Positions 22,310 to 35,000 of a stretch of 64,000 nt of DNA are shown here, piece by piece. The translations under genes were made by a program, and so were the position numbers. The notes beneath the pieces are model-generated. The model saw nothing but the letters and a program-made list of their open reading frames with translations. It was not told the DNA's origin and made no database searches. Origin of the DNA: Paratinospora sagittata (taxonomy: Eukaryota > Streptophyta > Magnoliopsida > Ranunculales > Menispermaceae); assembly GCA_035771175.1 (NCBI GenBank), contig CM069600.1:10191729-10255728 (forward strand), in the 5' to 3' direction. Numbering within the stretch: position 1 is the first letter of the stretch; every line of letters starts with the position of its first letter.

Positions 22310-24469
22310 CTAAAAAACAACGTCCCTACTCACAATTATCTTCTTAGAAACCGGATCAAACAATCTATAAGCTTTCGACTCATCGCTCACGCCCAATAAG
22401 ACACACTGAATGCTTTTGTCATCCAACTTGATTCTTTTCTGGTCTGGTACGTGCACATGAGCCAAGCACCCAAAAATTCTGAAATACTCTACTGTAGGCT
22501 TCATACCACTCCATGCTTCCTCTGGAGTTTTATTTTGCACGGCTAAAGTAGGACACCTGTTGAGGACATGCACACACCATCTCACAGCTTCTGGCCAGAA
22601 AGCCTTTGGAACCTGCTTCTCATTGAGCATACAACGCACCAAATTCATCACAGTCCTATTCTTCCTCTCAGCAACTCCGTTTTGCTGAGGAGTATAGGCT
22701 GTGGTTAATTGCCTGGTTATGCCATTTGCCTTACAAAATTCATCAAACTCATTTGAGGTGAACTCACCACCTCTGTCAGTCCTCAAACATTTAAGGGAGG
22801 CACCTGTTTCCTTTTCAACACAAGCCTTATAACTTCTAAACATGGTAAAAGCCACTGATTTTTCATGCAAGAAGTAAATCCAAGTCTTACGACTAAAGTC
22901 ATCAATAAAACTCAAGAAATACCTCTTGTTGCTGTTTGAAGCAGGCTTTATGGGGCCACATATATCGGCATGTACCAGCTCCAGCTTTTGTGACGCCCTC
23001 CATAGACTTCTTTTTGGAATGGATTCCCGGTGTTGCTTTCCAACCATACAAGTTGTGCATAACTTTGCAGGAGTATGAAGAGAAGGCAAACCACTAACCA
23101 TCTGTTTGGATTGAAGGGTTCTCAACCCTTTGAAGCTCAAATGTCCGAATCTGCAGTGCCATAAATAACTCTCATTTTCTGTCACAGCTTGAAAACAAGT
23201 AGTAGCTTGAGACATCATTGCTGCGAGCACAACAAACATCCTGTTCGCGCTCATTTTGGACTGAATAATTAGACCCTTACTAGGATGAAAAACTTTGCAC
23301 TCCTCATATTGAATCAGAATTGTCACACCCTTTTCTTGAAGCTGCCCCATACTTAACAGGTTATTTTTCAACTCAGGAATATAATACACCTCAGAAATTA
23401 CCTGAGTGAGTCCATTCACTTGCATACAAATGTTTCCTTTCCCCACAACTGTCATCATTGCATTGTTGCCTAGTTTCACAGTGTGCCTGAATTGAACATC
23501 CAAATTCGAGAACCATTCTTTATTCCCACTCATATGATTACTACATCCTGAATCGAGGAACCAGACCTCTTCTCTCTTAGCGGGGTTAAGCTCGACATAG
23601 GACATTAATAGCAGCTCTTCTCCTTCATCTAGCTCGGCGTAGTTGGCTCCCTTCTCCCAACTGGGACATTCATACTGAAAGTGTCCTAATTTGTGACACT
23701 TAAAGCACTCGATAGTGGCCTTGTTGAGAGGTTGTCTGCCATGACCTCTTCCTCTTCCTCTGAACACCCCTCGACCTCGGCCTCTGCTAGTGTTGTTTTC
23801 ATGAGTGACCTTGAGAACCTGCTCCTCTCCTCGATGACCATTCATTCTTTGTTCATGGACCAGCAAACTACTTTGCAGCTCGTCAATGGTCAGTGTGTTC
23901 AAATCATTGGATTCTTCAATGGAGCAAACCACATAATCAAATTTTGAAGTCATGGACCTCAAAACTTTCTCATTGATGATGGTTTGGCTCATTGTCTCAC
24001 CATGAGCCTTCATTTTGTTGGCTATAGTGAGAGTACGAGCAAAGAAATTATCAACCGTCTCGCCTTCCTTCATGTAGAGTGTCTCAAAGTCCCTCCGAAG
24101 TGTTTGCAACTGTGCCCTCTTCACCTTGGTGGAGCCTTGGTATTTCTGTTTCATGGAGTCCCAAATACTCTTTGATGTGTCTTTGTCAAGTATAGTTTCC
24201 ATGATATTTCGATCTATAGCTTGAAAAAGGTAATTTTTTACCTTTAAGTCCTTCAGCTTCAGCCCCTCGATCAATTTGTGTTGTGCTTCTGCCTGGTCAG
24301 ATCTTGGCTCAGTTCCTTGTGTCACCACCACCGAAATCCCATTCTTTATGAGATCCCAATATTCCTTGGAACGGAGAAAGTTCTCCATCAACATGGCCCA
24401 ATGGTCGTAGTATCCGTCAAATCTGGGAATAGCCGGCTGCACAAAACCGCTACTGTTGCTCTCCGCCAT
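22310..24469 (-). CDS. Element C Gag-protease-integrase (719 codons)
   Basis: The start MAESNSSGFVQPAIPRFDGY and DHWAMLMENFLRSKEYW (residues 1-40) mark a copia Gag. A zinc knuckle of the CX2CX4HX4C type is at residues 255-268. Protease DSGCSNHMSG follows near 308-317. Integrase starts with LWHCRFGHLSFKGL and CTTCMVGKQHR (HHCC), then the core VHADICGP, LRTDRGGEF and NGVAERKNR supplies the DDE residues, followed by AFWPEAVRWCVHVLNR. The frame ends at a TAG after SRDVVF where RT should follow, so it yields a truncated polyprotein only. Gag builds the particle, protease processes it, and integrase inserts the cDNA. Confidence 0.93.
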   Translation of the reverse strand: MAESNSSGFVQPAIPRFDGYYDHWAMLMENFLRSKEYWDLIKNGISVVVTQGTEPRSDQAEAQHKLIEGLKLKDLKVKNYLFQAIDRNIMETILDKDTSKSIWDSMKQKYQGSTKVKRAQLQTLRRDFETLYMKEGETVDNFFARTLTIANKMKAHGETMSQTIINEKVLRSMTSKFDYVVCSIEESNDLNTLTIDELQSSLLVHEQRMNGHRGEEQVLKVTHENNTSRGRGRGVFRGRGRGHGRQPLNKATIECFKCHKLGHFQYECPSWEKGANYAELDEGEELLLMSYVELNPAKREEVWFLDSGCSNHMSGNKEWFSNLDVQFRHTVKLGNNAMMTVVGKGNICMQVNGLTQVISEVYYIPELKNNLLSMGQLQEKGVTILIQYEECKVFHPSKGLIIQSKMSANRMFVVLAAMMSQATTCFQAVTENESYLWHCRFGHLSFKGLRTLQSKQMVSGLPSLHTPAKLCTTCMVGKQHRESIPKRSLWRASQKLELVHADICGPIKPASNSNKRYFLSFIDDFSRKTWIYFLHEKSVAFTMFRSYKACVEKETGASLKCLRTDRGGEFTSNEFDEFCKANGITRQLTTAYTPQQNGVAERKNRTVMNLVRCMLNEKQVPKAFWPEAVRWCVHVLNRCPTLAVQNKTPEEAWSGMKPTVEYFRIFGCLAHVHVPDQKRIKLDDKSIQCVLLGVSDESKAYRLFDPVSKKIIVSRDVVF

Positions 24470-24544
24470 TCTGCATCACTCCCTTACTCTGAAAGAAAAC
24501 TGCAGTTTCTTTCCACACACTCACAATCAGGCCCCTGTTATGAG

Positions 24545-24556
24545 GCTCTGATACCA
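24545..24556 (-). other. Element C primer binding site, tRNA-iMet
   Basis: The - strand reads TGGTATCAGAGC two bases after the 5' LTR end. It is complementary to the 3' end of plant initiator-Met tRNA, the usual primer for copia minus-strand synthesis. Confidence 0.9.
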
Positions 24557-24558
24557 AT

Positions 24559-24775
24559 TGTAGAGAACACTCAGAAGAAATTGCAACATACAAGCTTCAA
24601 TGCAAAGTTCTTGTTTTATTGATAACAAGCTGCAGGCTTATATAGCCTTTTACAAAGATAGCAATCCACGTTTGCAACGCCTAAAACGTGGTAAGAGGAA
24701 TTAGTCAAAAACACAAACAACTAATCCCTAAAGAATAGGAATTATTAACAACCTGATTAACAAAAAACTCTATCA
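24559..24775 (-). repeat. Element C 5' LTR (217 bp)
   Basis: Same length as 20181-20397 with about six substitutions, next to the PBS, and followed by the CTCAC target repeat. As the 5' LTR it holds the promoter for the element. Confidence 0.93.
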
Positions 24776-25229
24776 CTCACAAATTTCATAAATATGGATG
24801 GTAAAAATAAGTGAATAAGGATCACCTCTAGTATGCTTGATGACTTGTTTGTGTGGACATTTAAAAGCAATTATTTTGTTGAATATCTTCATGTGAGTGT
24901 CAGGTATGTTTCCTTTATACTCTGAAAAGAATTAAAAACCATCCATCCGTTAATGTTGATTTCGAGGTATTAAAAATGATGTACGTAGCAAAGCTACGGT
25001 GAAGGAAAAGAGATGATTACATCATCAGGTTTCAACGTGCGCTAAAGATGCAATTTGGCTTACCAATTGCAGAAGCGTTATCTTAAGTCTCCTCCTTTTT
25101 TCCTCTTCTTCCTCCGGTAGATGTGACGCAGCGCAGAGTGTAGTTTTACATCTCACCTTTTATATTGGAAATGAAACAAGAAAACAGAGAATTGGAATCT
25201 GGAGAAGAAGGAAGAAGAAAGAGGTCAAA

Positions 25230-25712
25230 TGACTACATTGTTATTTCTTGTATTCTAGTGAAATTCATGAACAAGCCAGTGAGAATTTTAGTGAAGCGAG
25301 ATGAGCTTACTCTGGAGGGTGTTAAGCAGTACTATGTTAATGTTAAGAAAGAAGAATGGAAGCTGTAAACACTATGTGTGCGATCTCTATGAGACCTTGA
25401 CCATCACTCAGCGACTCACGTAGAAATGGACCAGAACACCGACGATATTATTATCATGCGTGAATTCCAATCTGGGTCTTCAAGAATATTGATCACTCCT
25501 TGCCCGGGTATCGATGTCCTCTACCAAGTTTCCCTTGTCATAAACTACGACCTCCCTCCCTGCTCAGCCAGAGAACAACTACCTACACCGTATTGGACGT
25601 AGTGTGCGATTTGGTAGAAAGGGTGTGGCTATCAATATTTGTGACTCAGGATGATGAAATGATGCTTTTTTTTGACATCCAGAGGTTTCACAACGATAAA
25701 AAACCGTAGGCG
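25230..25712 (+). pseudogene. eIF4A (DEAD-box RNA helicase) retropseudogene fragment
   Basis: The translation [20 protein letters not shown] and [11 protein letters not shown] is the junction between the two RecA domains of plant eIF4A. It jumps after the [11 protein letters not shown] region to [21 protein letters not shown], losing roughly 35 codons, then reads [24 protein letters not shown] and RFGRKGVAI. Stops after EEWKL and after CDSG plus several small indels kill it. The DLLAR part of the helicase motif before GIDV is deleted. The lack of introns across helicase domain 2 suggests a reverse-transcribed copy. Confidence 0.85.
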
Positions 25713-26066
25713 CGCTCAGCCACTCACATGCCAAAAAGTTCCCAAGTTTTGTAAGTAATTGAGAAAGTTCGCTAATTTTGCAATTTTTTAAAAATTCTTG
25801 GGCACACTCCAAAAAAACAAGGTGTCAAGTCAATTTTTATCAATCACTCACTTGAAATGTAATTTTAGTACTTTCTTCACTTTTACTTGTAACCGCAATT
25901 GCAAAATGATTTCTCTTACACTCAGCCATGCATACATGAACACAATTTCACCATGTCACAAGATCAAGTTGGACCTTGGAGCATTGAAATTACCAGAAAA
26001 AGAAAAAGAAAAAGGGGCTATACAATACAAAACGCCTTGATCAATCTGATCTACATCAAGCATCAT

Positions 26067-29000
26067 TCAAATATCCATTAGAATGTTTCTTTCCCACTCA
26101 AAGACCCCAGATTTCTCCACGTCCTGGTGTGATAGAACTGGCAAACCTAGCTCTGACGATTTTTTTCCAAGGGCATTTGAAAATATGACCAGCAAAGTCT
26201 GACAGGCATGGTGTTCATCCATCTTCTCCAATTCTGTTAGTGCTGAGGAGAGGTCCTCCCACGGCTTATAATAAGACCTGCTCAAAACGGAAGGTTGTAT
26301 TGTCAATTCAAATTTGTTAACAGTTAATTTCAGAAAGAGGTTCAGAAAAAACCACAAGCACCCTTAAGTGACTCCTGGTCATAGCAGTTAGAAAGTATTG
26401 ATCCCAAAAGCAATAAGTGTAGGCTAGATACTTAACTTAGGTATAGAATCTACTCTTACTTAACTTAGGTATAGAATCTACCCTTACTCCACTATTGCAA
26501 TTTGTGGCCATTGAAAAGGATGTCAGACATCATCATCATCATCATCATAATAATAATAATGAACAGACCCAGCTTGACTTTTAGCCAGGCTGGTCTATAA
26601 CTATGATGTAATTTGATTCCCATGTAACCAGATACTCTAATGTACTTTTTGTTTTTCCAAGGGGGCCAAATTTAAGAAGAAAATGTCATTACCATCTCCA
26701 AGCTGGATTAGCTTCGACAGGAGAACGTATCTTCGAGCACAACACTGCCACAAAGTTGCCTTGATTGCCACTAGCTATAGAAACTTTTCCTGATTCAACA
26801 TTTAAGGATGGTGATCACTAAAATTTTATACAGAAAATTTGCTAAGACAGCCAATGAGTGGAAGAGCATCCGAAGCCAGTATAAGTAAAATATCATGCCT
26901 GACTGCTGTGCAATTATCATTGCATGTCCGAAAGTATGTACAAAATGAAATAGCAAATATTTTGAAATGCTAATAGATTTAAGTATGTGGTAAATTGTAA
27001 ACTCGGCAACAAAAAACCAATTCAATAAAGCCTTTTCTCAACTACATGGGGTCAGCTACATGAATCCGCTTCCTCTACTACACTCTAGCAAGGCTAAGTC
27101 GACTGTTATATTATAAGTAGTTACAATTTTCTCTACCCATGTTTTCTGGAATTGTCTCTATCCATGATTTTTTTTTTTTTTAAGAGGGATTATTCATGTT
27201 AATTTAGGTCTTCCCTAGCCCCTATCATTACCATTAATGATTAATTGGTCACTCTTCCTACCACTGATGGTTTTTGTTGTATATGCTCAAACTATATTTA
27301 ATCTCTTTTCTCTCAATGTATCTTCATTTGAAGCTACCCCTATTTCTTAAATGTGTTCATATAAAATCTGCTCTTTCAATGTTTTACCGCATATCCATCT
27401 AACATTCACATTTTTGTCACACTTATTTGTTAATATGTTGTTTCTTTATTGCACAATATTTTGTTCAATAAAGCATGGCTAGCCTAATAGTGGTCTTATC
27501 AAATCTTTGTATGAAAAGAGGACTTATAAAATTTTCTTTTCAGCTTCAATGGGAAGTATCGATTATATAATACTCTAGAAGCACTCTACTTAATACGCCT
27601 CGCTTTGATTCTATGATTCACATCACCTCTTATTCTTACTCTTGTTGAATATCTAAGTCTAAATATTAGTAATAAAATCATTATCATTGTTTCTTCTCAA
27701 AAAAAAAAAAAAAAAAAAAAAGAATATCTAAGTCTAAATTCCTAAAGTTTTCATTCCTTGGTAACACTTAGCTTTCAACTTTCACTATATCTCCCTCTGT
27801 AATTGTAATTCCACAAAAAATACTAGCAACAAAAACCAAATCACGTTAGCAATCTAACCAGAAATACTACCCTAGGTAGGAAAATAGTAATGCATGTGGC
27901 ATAAAGTCATGGACATTCAAGATTTTATGACAAGACAACAAATTAAGTCGTGGAAAAACTTCAACAGCTAGTGCAGGAGGTATTACATAAATCAACCAAT
28001 GGATAAATAATATACCTGTATCATTGGAGGCATCAAAGAAGAGTAATAAGCTGAGTGCACATATGACTGATGGAAGCACTGTACATTCAATTCCAAGAAG
28101 CTGCTGTAGGTACAAAATAATAGCAGCTAATGTCTCATTATTGCAATGATCACTTTTACCTTCTTCAAAATCAATTTCCCTAGCCTCAATATGTCTTTTC
28201 TCTATATGCTTCAATAGTGATTGTAGAGTCCTTACATTCAAACTTTCTGGGCCAAAGCAGGTTTTGCAAGATCTTGAAATCTCTCCCAAAATCACTGAAG
28301 CAGTCACCCAACGCAAAAGTTTAGACATAGGAGAATCTTCAAATTGTTCTTCCCCCAAAACATTATCGTAATTACTATATCTTTGTATTAGAGAAGCTTT
28401 CCCTTTCGAGTATGGCTTTGATGTAGTGCAAATTCCCCACTTAACGTACTCTGAAAGTTTTGTCTTATCCTGTGTGAAAACATGGAAAACATATTTCAAT
28501 AAATAAAAGATTATGGCAAGAACATCAAAACTCATATGGATTTAAAATTAAAACATTAGGGAGCTTTCTGAGGAAGATGAAAGTCATGATGAATCCGCAA
28601 AAAGCAAAATGGACAAGAAGAAGGCCAACAACCCCCAATACAAAAGAAAGGAAAACTTTAATCTGGTATAAATTGAGACTCAACTAAAGACAGAAGGGGC
28701 AATGGAGTTTCAAGATGAAGATTTTCTCCTGGAACCTCAGAGATAGTGGGGCACATTCAAAGAGGAGAAGAATCATTATAATTTTTAAAAAAGAACAGCC
28801 AGACAGTTTGCATTTCAAGAAATCAAGAGTAGAAACTGGGAAGATTTGTAGGAAGCTTGTGGAGTTGCAAATATAAGGAATGGATTATATTACGAGCTGA
28901 AGGAAGGGCAGGAGGTATTCTTCTCACATGGAACATTCGAACAATGAAGGTGGTTGATACCTAGTGAGGAATTTGTCAGTATCTATTTGCATAGAAGAAA

Positions 29001-32000
29001 AAGATGGGAAAGCTGCTGGTTTTCACGTGTGTGGACCAAGGAGAGAGCAATATAGGAGTGGATTTTGGGGTGACATGGCAGCAAGTTATGGGCTCATGAA
29101 GGTAAGATGGGATCCTTATGTAATGCTCCTAGCCTCCTATTGATAATTTTTATATAATTTTAAGAAATACTTTGCTGACTGCAGTACAAGAACAGAGTGC
29201 AAGTTTGCTTCAAGATCTACTAACATAATGGAGGATCAAGAGCATCTTGTGATTTATTGTGCCTATTTTGGTGATTAATATTTCATTTGAACTCAAATTT
29301 TGTTGTCATTACATGTAGGAGTCCCAAGTTTAGTAAGTATTTCGACAAACTAGGGGTCTGCTCCTTTTATACTATGAATAAAAACAAAACACTGGGATCT
29401 TTATAGTGAACAGCTTTTGGGATATGTGGGTGTGCGGATTTGAGTGCTTCATACAAGTGAAGAGTGTATGGAAAATAATCTTCAACAGATTGTTTTGATA
29501 CTATATTTTACTAAAATTATCAAACACTACAAACTTCCATCATCCATGCAAAGAAGAATATTAGATATTATATCAAATAACAATAGCGAGAGAGAGAGAG
29601 AGAGAGAATACTGTGTTACTTATAGCTGCTGGCGGTACACTCATGAGCATGGCCTTCAGTCCAAGCTCAGCACTAAGACCAGATCTTGCATCAGCATCAA
29701 TAGCCAGGCATATTTGAAACAGATACTCGTATGATAAGGTAAAATGGGGCTGATATATCTTTCTTTTTTGAGAAATCCTCAATGTCGATACCAGCATTTT
29801 GAGCAGTGAATTAATCAACAGAACATTTTGCTTCATCATCTTCAAGTTGCCTGTGAAAAGCTTGAGCACATGGCATAAAAGTTCTGATAGCTGCTCCATA
29901 GCATACTTCTGTAGCCATTCAGTAATGGTTCTCGATGAAATAAGATGATTGACAACCTAGGTTCAAGTAAATATGCAAAATTAGTGGGAACAAAAAGACT
30001 GCAACTACTAGTTATTCGTGTTGAAAAAAAAAAGTTCAATTTTTAATTTCAATTTTATTTTATTTTTTTACTAGAAACAACGTGCCCTTAAGCCCCGTAT
30101 CCCCACCCGTGAGGTGTCGGGCCCCTTAGGAACCCACTAAATCTCATACCAACAGATTGACAAGAATGGTCCCGCCCCCAAGGCCCACAGTCAGCCGAGT
30201 TTCTAAATTTGTCTCGTGGGTTTGGATGCAATACTTCCTCCTCTAAGGGACCTACGCCATGGAAGCCTTAAGCTTGGTAGAGTGCCCCACAAACATATTT
30301 ATTAATTTCAATATAGATGAGAGAACTTACAGAATACTTCTATTAAATATTTGTTGTTTGTAAGTTAAAGAACTTGATAACCACAAGAAATCACAGTGCA
30401 CACTGAACTACTTAGCCAATTCATTTGAGAAGCGATCACATGCATCTTGATATTTTAAAACTGTTGAAGCAATTAAGTATCACATCTAATTACTCCCTTG
30501 AAACAAATCTATTCCCAGCTTGAAAGTAAAATAAGTTGCATTCTTACAAGTAAAAAATTAGGTTATGGGTTGAAGATAATGGATCCAACTGAACTTCAGA
30601 TTGACGTTTCACTGGAGAAGACGTGCAATGAAAGTTGATCAAACCCACATATGCCCATATGAATTGCTCATAGTTATAAAAGATTTCTTATAGAAATGTA
30701 TAAAGAATTATATTTAAATGTCTAAAAATCTATGTTTCTTTTAGATATGCTAAAAACAAAGATAATTTTTTTACTTAAAAGTCATAAAATTATGAAATAT
30801 AATGGTTTAAAGTAATAATTATATGCTTAAAACTCCTTAAATTACAAAATGCAACGGTTTAAAGATAGATAAGCTCTATATTACTTATAGTGCATCAGTA
30901 AACAAGCTATTTTAGAACTTTTATGCTAACATATGCAAGAGATATATGAATTAATTGCACATAGTTTATAATTACACGTTCCATTTTGTTTTAGATTAGA
31001 GTTTTATAAATCTTATTTTGTTTTTTTTTTTTTTCCCTCTAGTGATTCTTTGTTTTTATTCTTCATGAAATCTTCTAACAAAAATTCAAGTTAGTATTAT
31101 CTTTTTTTTCTTTTTCTTTTTTTGAGTCTTACAAATTATTTCGATATTTTTTACCTAACTTTGATCGAATTTTTGTAGTAATTCAATTACATGTAATTCG
31201 TAATTCGATGAGTGAAAAATCGATAAGAATTCAAAGAATAATGTGGGATTTTCATTCCATAATTGTAAATAACTGTAAATAAAAATACAAAAATTTCCAC
31301 ACTGAATTATAAATAACTATAAATGAAATACAAAAAACGGTCAAAATAATAAAAACAAATCAAAATTATTCTCAAAGCTCAAGAACTCGTTGCATTGATT
31401 ATTTTTAACAATGCAGAGATGCAGATATTAATGATCAAATAAGAATCTAAGATTTTTGTTAGAGAAAGTCCCTAAAGAATATAAGTATGTGAGACTAAAA
31501 ATTTACTCTCACGTTAACTTATAAATACCATACACATACTATGAAGATTATTTTAAATAAATATAACACCACAAAAAGTAGAAATAAAATAGATCCTTAC
31601 TAACATCATGAGGCAAGTATTATTGAGAATTTGGATTATAAATCTTGCTATACAATATAGTAAACCATTATATTGTATTATTGAAGTGGAGTCCAAATGA
31701 GAGAGATCGAATGTCTCTCAAGGTATATAGGACAAGGAAGCAATGTAGATGAGGGGGTTGCTCAGAGGACTGTAGGAAGGTGGAGTCAAGCATAGTGTCT
31801 ACTCAAGACAGGGGAGACAGTGACGTCAAAGTAGCCCTGGGTTCGAGTAGTAGCGATGGCATGTCAAAGGATGAGATGGTGAAGGCTTAATGGTTGGAAG
31901 AGAAGCTTCTTGTCTAAAGGGGGAAGATTAACTTTGATCAAGTCAGTGTTGGTTGGGTTGCCTACTTATTTCCTATCTATATTTCGAGTTCCAAGGAAGG

Positions 32001-35000
32001 TAGCGGTTTTGTTGGAGAAAATGACAAGGGATTTCTTGTGGAAGGGCGAGGAGCAGGGTAAGGGGTCACATCTTGTGGCGCGGAGCATTGTGCAAAAGGA
32101 AAAGGAGCAGGGTGGTTTGGGTATAGGGAACATCTCTGTAACGAATAGACCATTGGTGGGAAACTGGTCATGAAGGTTTCATAGTGAACAAGATCAATTG
32201 TGGGGGCGTGTGATTAGGAGTAGACATGGCTTGCGGCGCGCTTTTAAATAAAAGAACGCGATATATGATAATAATACATAAGAATCATAACAATAAAAGA
32301 GAAATACATAACTTCTCTAAGTCCCCACCCCCATTCCAAGAGAGGGAGAGAGAGGGAGGGAGGGAGGGAGGGAGGGAGGGAGGGAGGGAGGGAGGGAGGG
32401 AGAGATGATCATCAAACAAAAGACAAAAGAAATGTTTAATGTGGAAAGCGCAAAAAAAGCATTAACAAAGCAACACACATGAAACTGAAAAGACGATGTG
32501 CCAATTTATGTCCACCTCCTGCTTGTGAAGAAAATAAATTGAAACCAAAAAGCCATGTTTGTTACCTCTAAAACAACCTTCATCTGTTCTAGGAAAGAAC
32601 TTTTATCATAAACATACAGCTTCTTGCCACAGAAAGAGAGAATGGATGATAACCATGAAATTAGGTTGCAATGCTCAACTAAATAACGAGCTAGCACAGG
32701 CAATTTGACAGATTTCTTCACAATCTGCTAAGCAAATAAAGCAATGTGTTAGTTGTCACAGAAAAATAAGGAAACATGCAGTGGCGATGACAGAGAAATT
32801 AGGTTACAGTATATATACTTGTATAGGTTTTATAATGTCATGCAATTAAATATAAGTTATAACCATCATTGACAAAGCAAGATAAAAAAATTAACAAACT
32901 CAAGAAAATTCAGCATAAAAAGCTATCAATCAGATAATAGAAGGTATAACACCTAAGTACCAATCGTTTAATAAGAGAAGGAGCTGTATTTGCTACCTAA
33001 TTTATAAGAAAAATAACTATCTAGAACTAACAACTAAATAAAGTAACTCTTTGGCTGCTATCATAAATCTTAATGGCCCTAAGGACGAGTTCTCACTCCA
33101 TCAACCCAGTAGCAGCAACTAGCAAACCTAGTCCATGAATAAGCCTAATCCACTAACCATTATTTTCACTCACCCCCCTCATCAGCTGTTTGATCAGAAT
33201 GCTATTACCTAGGTTCCGATCCGTTTAGATGGCTAGCAGTTATATGAATACAGAGCTTTACCCATTTGGGAGTAATAGGTTCAGACTTTTTTATCATTGG
33301 TTTGCCAAGGTCAACCAGACTTTCAGGTTCATAATGTCCTCATGCACAGTCTTAGAGTGAGAACTATTGTCCTGTTGTTTGACATTCACATCTTTGAAAA
33401 AAAATCAGAACTTGGAGGTTTAAGTTCAAGGTCAAGGTCTCACGTAGATTTGGCAAAACTATAATCAAAATTCAAATGAAAATAGATGGCTTTGAAATTC
33501 AAACAACTGGTTCTAAATAAAATCTAATTTGCTAGAAAAAAGGTTGACTCAACATATCTGGACGACCAAGGTTCTGTAGGTTCTGATCTGCCCACTACTT
33601 TTGGAACAGAATCAATCAGATTGATATCAGAATCTCTTGAAAAAAAAATAGGCACTCAATCCCTATTAAGGTTTAAAATCTAGGGTTTAGTTCCTACAAT
33701 TTTGAGTTATCAGACTCGGTCCTTGTTATCGGATTTGATCTCTGTAAACCATTGGGCACATGGAGCCATTGGACCTTTGTGATTCAATCAGCCACAGTTT
33801 GGTGCTTAATTTGATTAGCTAGCCTCTATTTGTAGTGCCGTCATATGGGATTCTAGAAAAGGGTATTTTGGAGTACAGTATTATCAGAAGCATCCCTGAG
33901 TTTGGTCAGGTCAAGTGGAACTTTGAAACGTGCCCCCCAAACATGAAGATGAAAAAATTCCAAAAAACAAACCAAGAGGATTCTCAATGTATCCTAAGTT
34001 AACAACCAAAACTATAATGAAAAAGTTCTAGTACAACCAAGGTTCGAAACTTCGATTTCGCCCGACACTTCGACCTTTAAAAATCAGAATTAATTCAGGG
34101 AAGTTTGAGAAGTCTTGGAGAATTATTGTAAAAATTCGCCAACTTAGAGAAGTTTAAAGAATTTCTATATAGATGTTAAAATATGCATAATTACTATTAG
34201 AAATGATGAAAACAAACATAAATAGATATTTTTCACATATAAAAGTATAAATATAATCGGTTGAAACATGTGTTTTTACTTAACATTGTTTAAAGCACAT
34301 CCAAGGATCAAAAATTCGATTTCAACTTGACTTCGGTCACTTGAAAATTGGAATTAATTTGGAGAAGTTTAATTTAACATAGAGATAAAAATTTCCTAAT
34401 TAGAGAAGTTCAGAGAATTTTTTTATATATGCTTAAATATATAGATTTATTGTAGTATAAGCTAAAAAACTAATATAAATAAACACTTTTAATTCATAAA
34501 AATACCAATAAGTGACCTAACAAAATCAATCTTATTAAGTGGGTTGATGAATTTGAAATGGTGGCTTTTGGTCTTAATTTAATTTCTTTGTTTTGATATT
34601 TAGTTTTTTGGTGGCTTGCTTCTCAACCATATACTTTGCTAGTTTGAATCCCACCATGCTTAATTTATTAGTTTATTATTTAAATGTATTATTTTTTTAA
34701 TCTTGTTTTATAAGAGTTAACTAAAAGAAGATTGCTTTGGAAACTTTTTTAATTTATTTTTAAGTTTTTATCTTATTTTAACTTTATTTATTTATTTTTT
34801 TGCTTCTTTTCTTCTCTTTTTGGTAAAGCATATTCCATAAACTACATAATTTGTTAGCTTATTAAATTATTTTTTAAAATTGATATTGCTATGTTGGTTG
34901 ATGAAGTTGAAAATAATACATAATTATTGATATTTGTTTTGTTTTTATTAATGAAATAACACTTTTTTACTTCTTTGTCGAATTTCATCGAACTTTGTTG

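Larger units (their letters stand above)
20181..24775 (-). mobile_element. Element C: nearly intact Ty1/copia element, TSD CTCAC
   Basis: This 4,595-bp element has 217-bp LTRs, a PBS for initiator-Met tRNA, a polypurine tract and copia gene order. CTCAC repeats lie at 20176-20180 and 24776-24780. By eye the LTRs differ at about six positions, mostly transitions, which points to moderate age. The single gag-pol frame is continuous except for two in-frame stop codons at about 22307 (TAG) and 21408 (TGA). It inserted just upstream of the HPPK/DHPS fragment. Confidence 0.95.
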
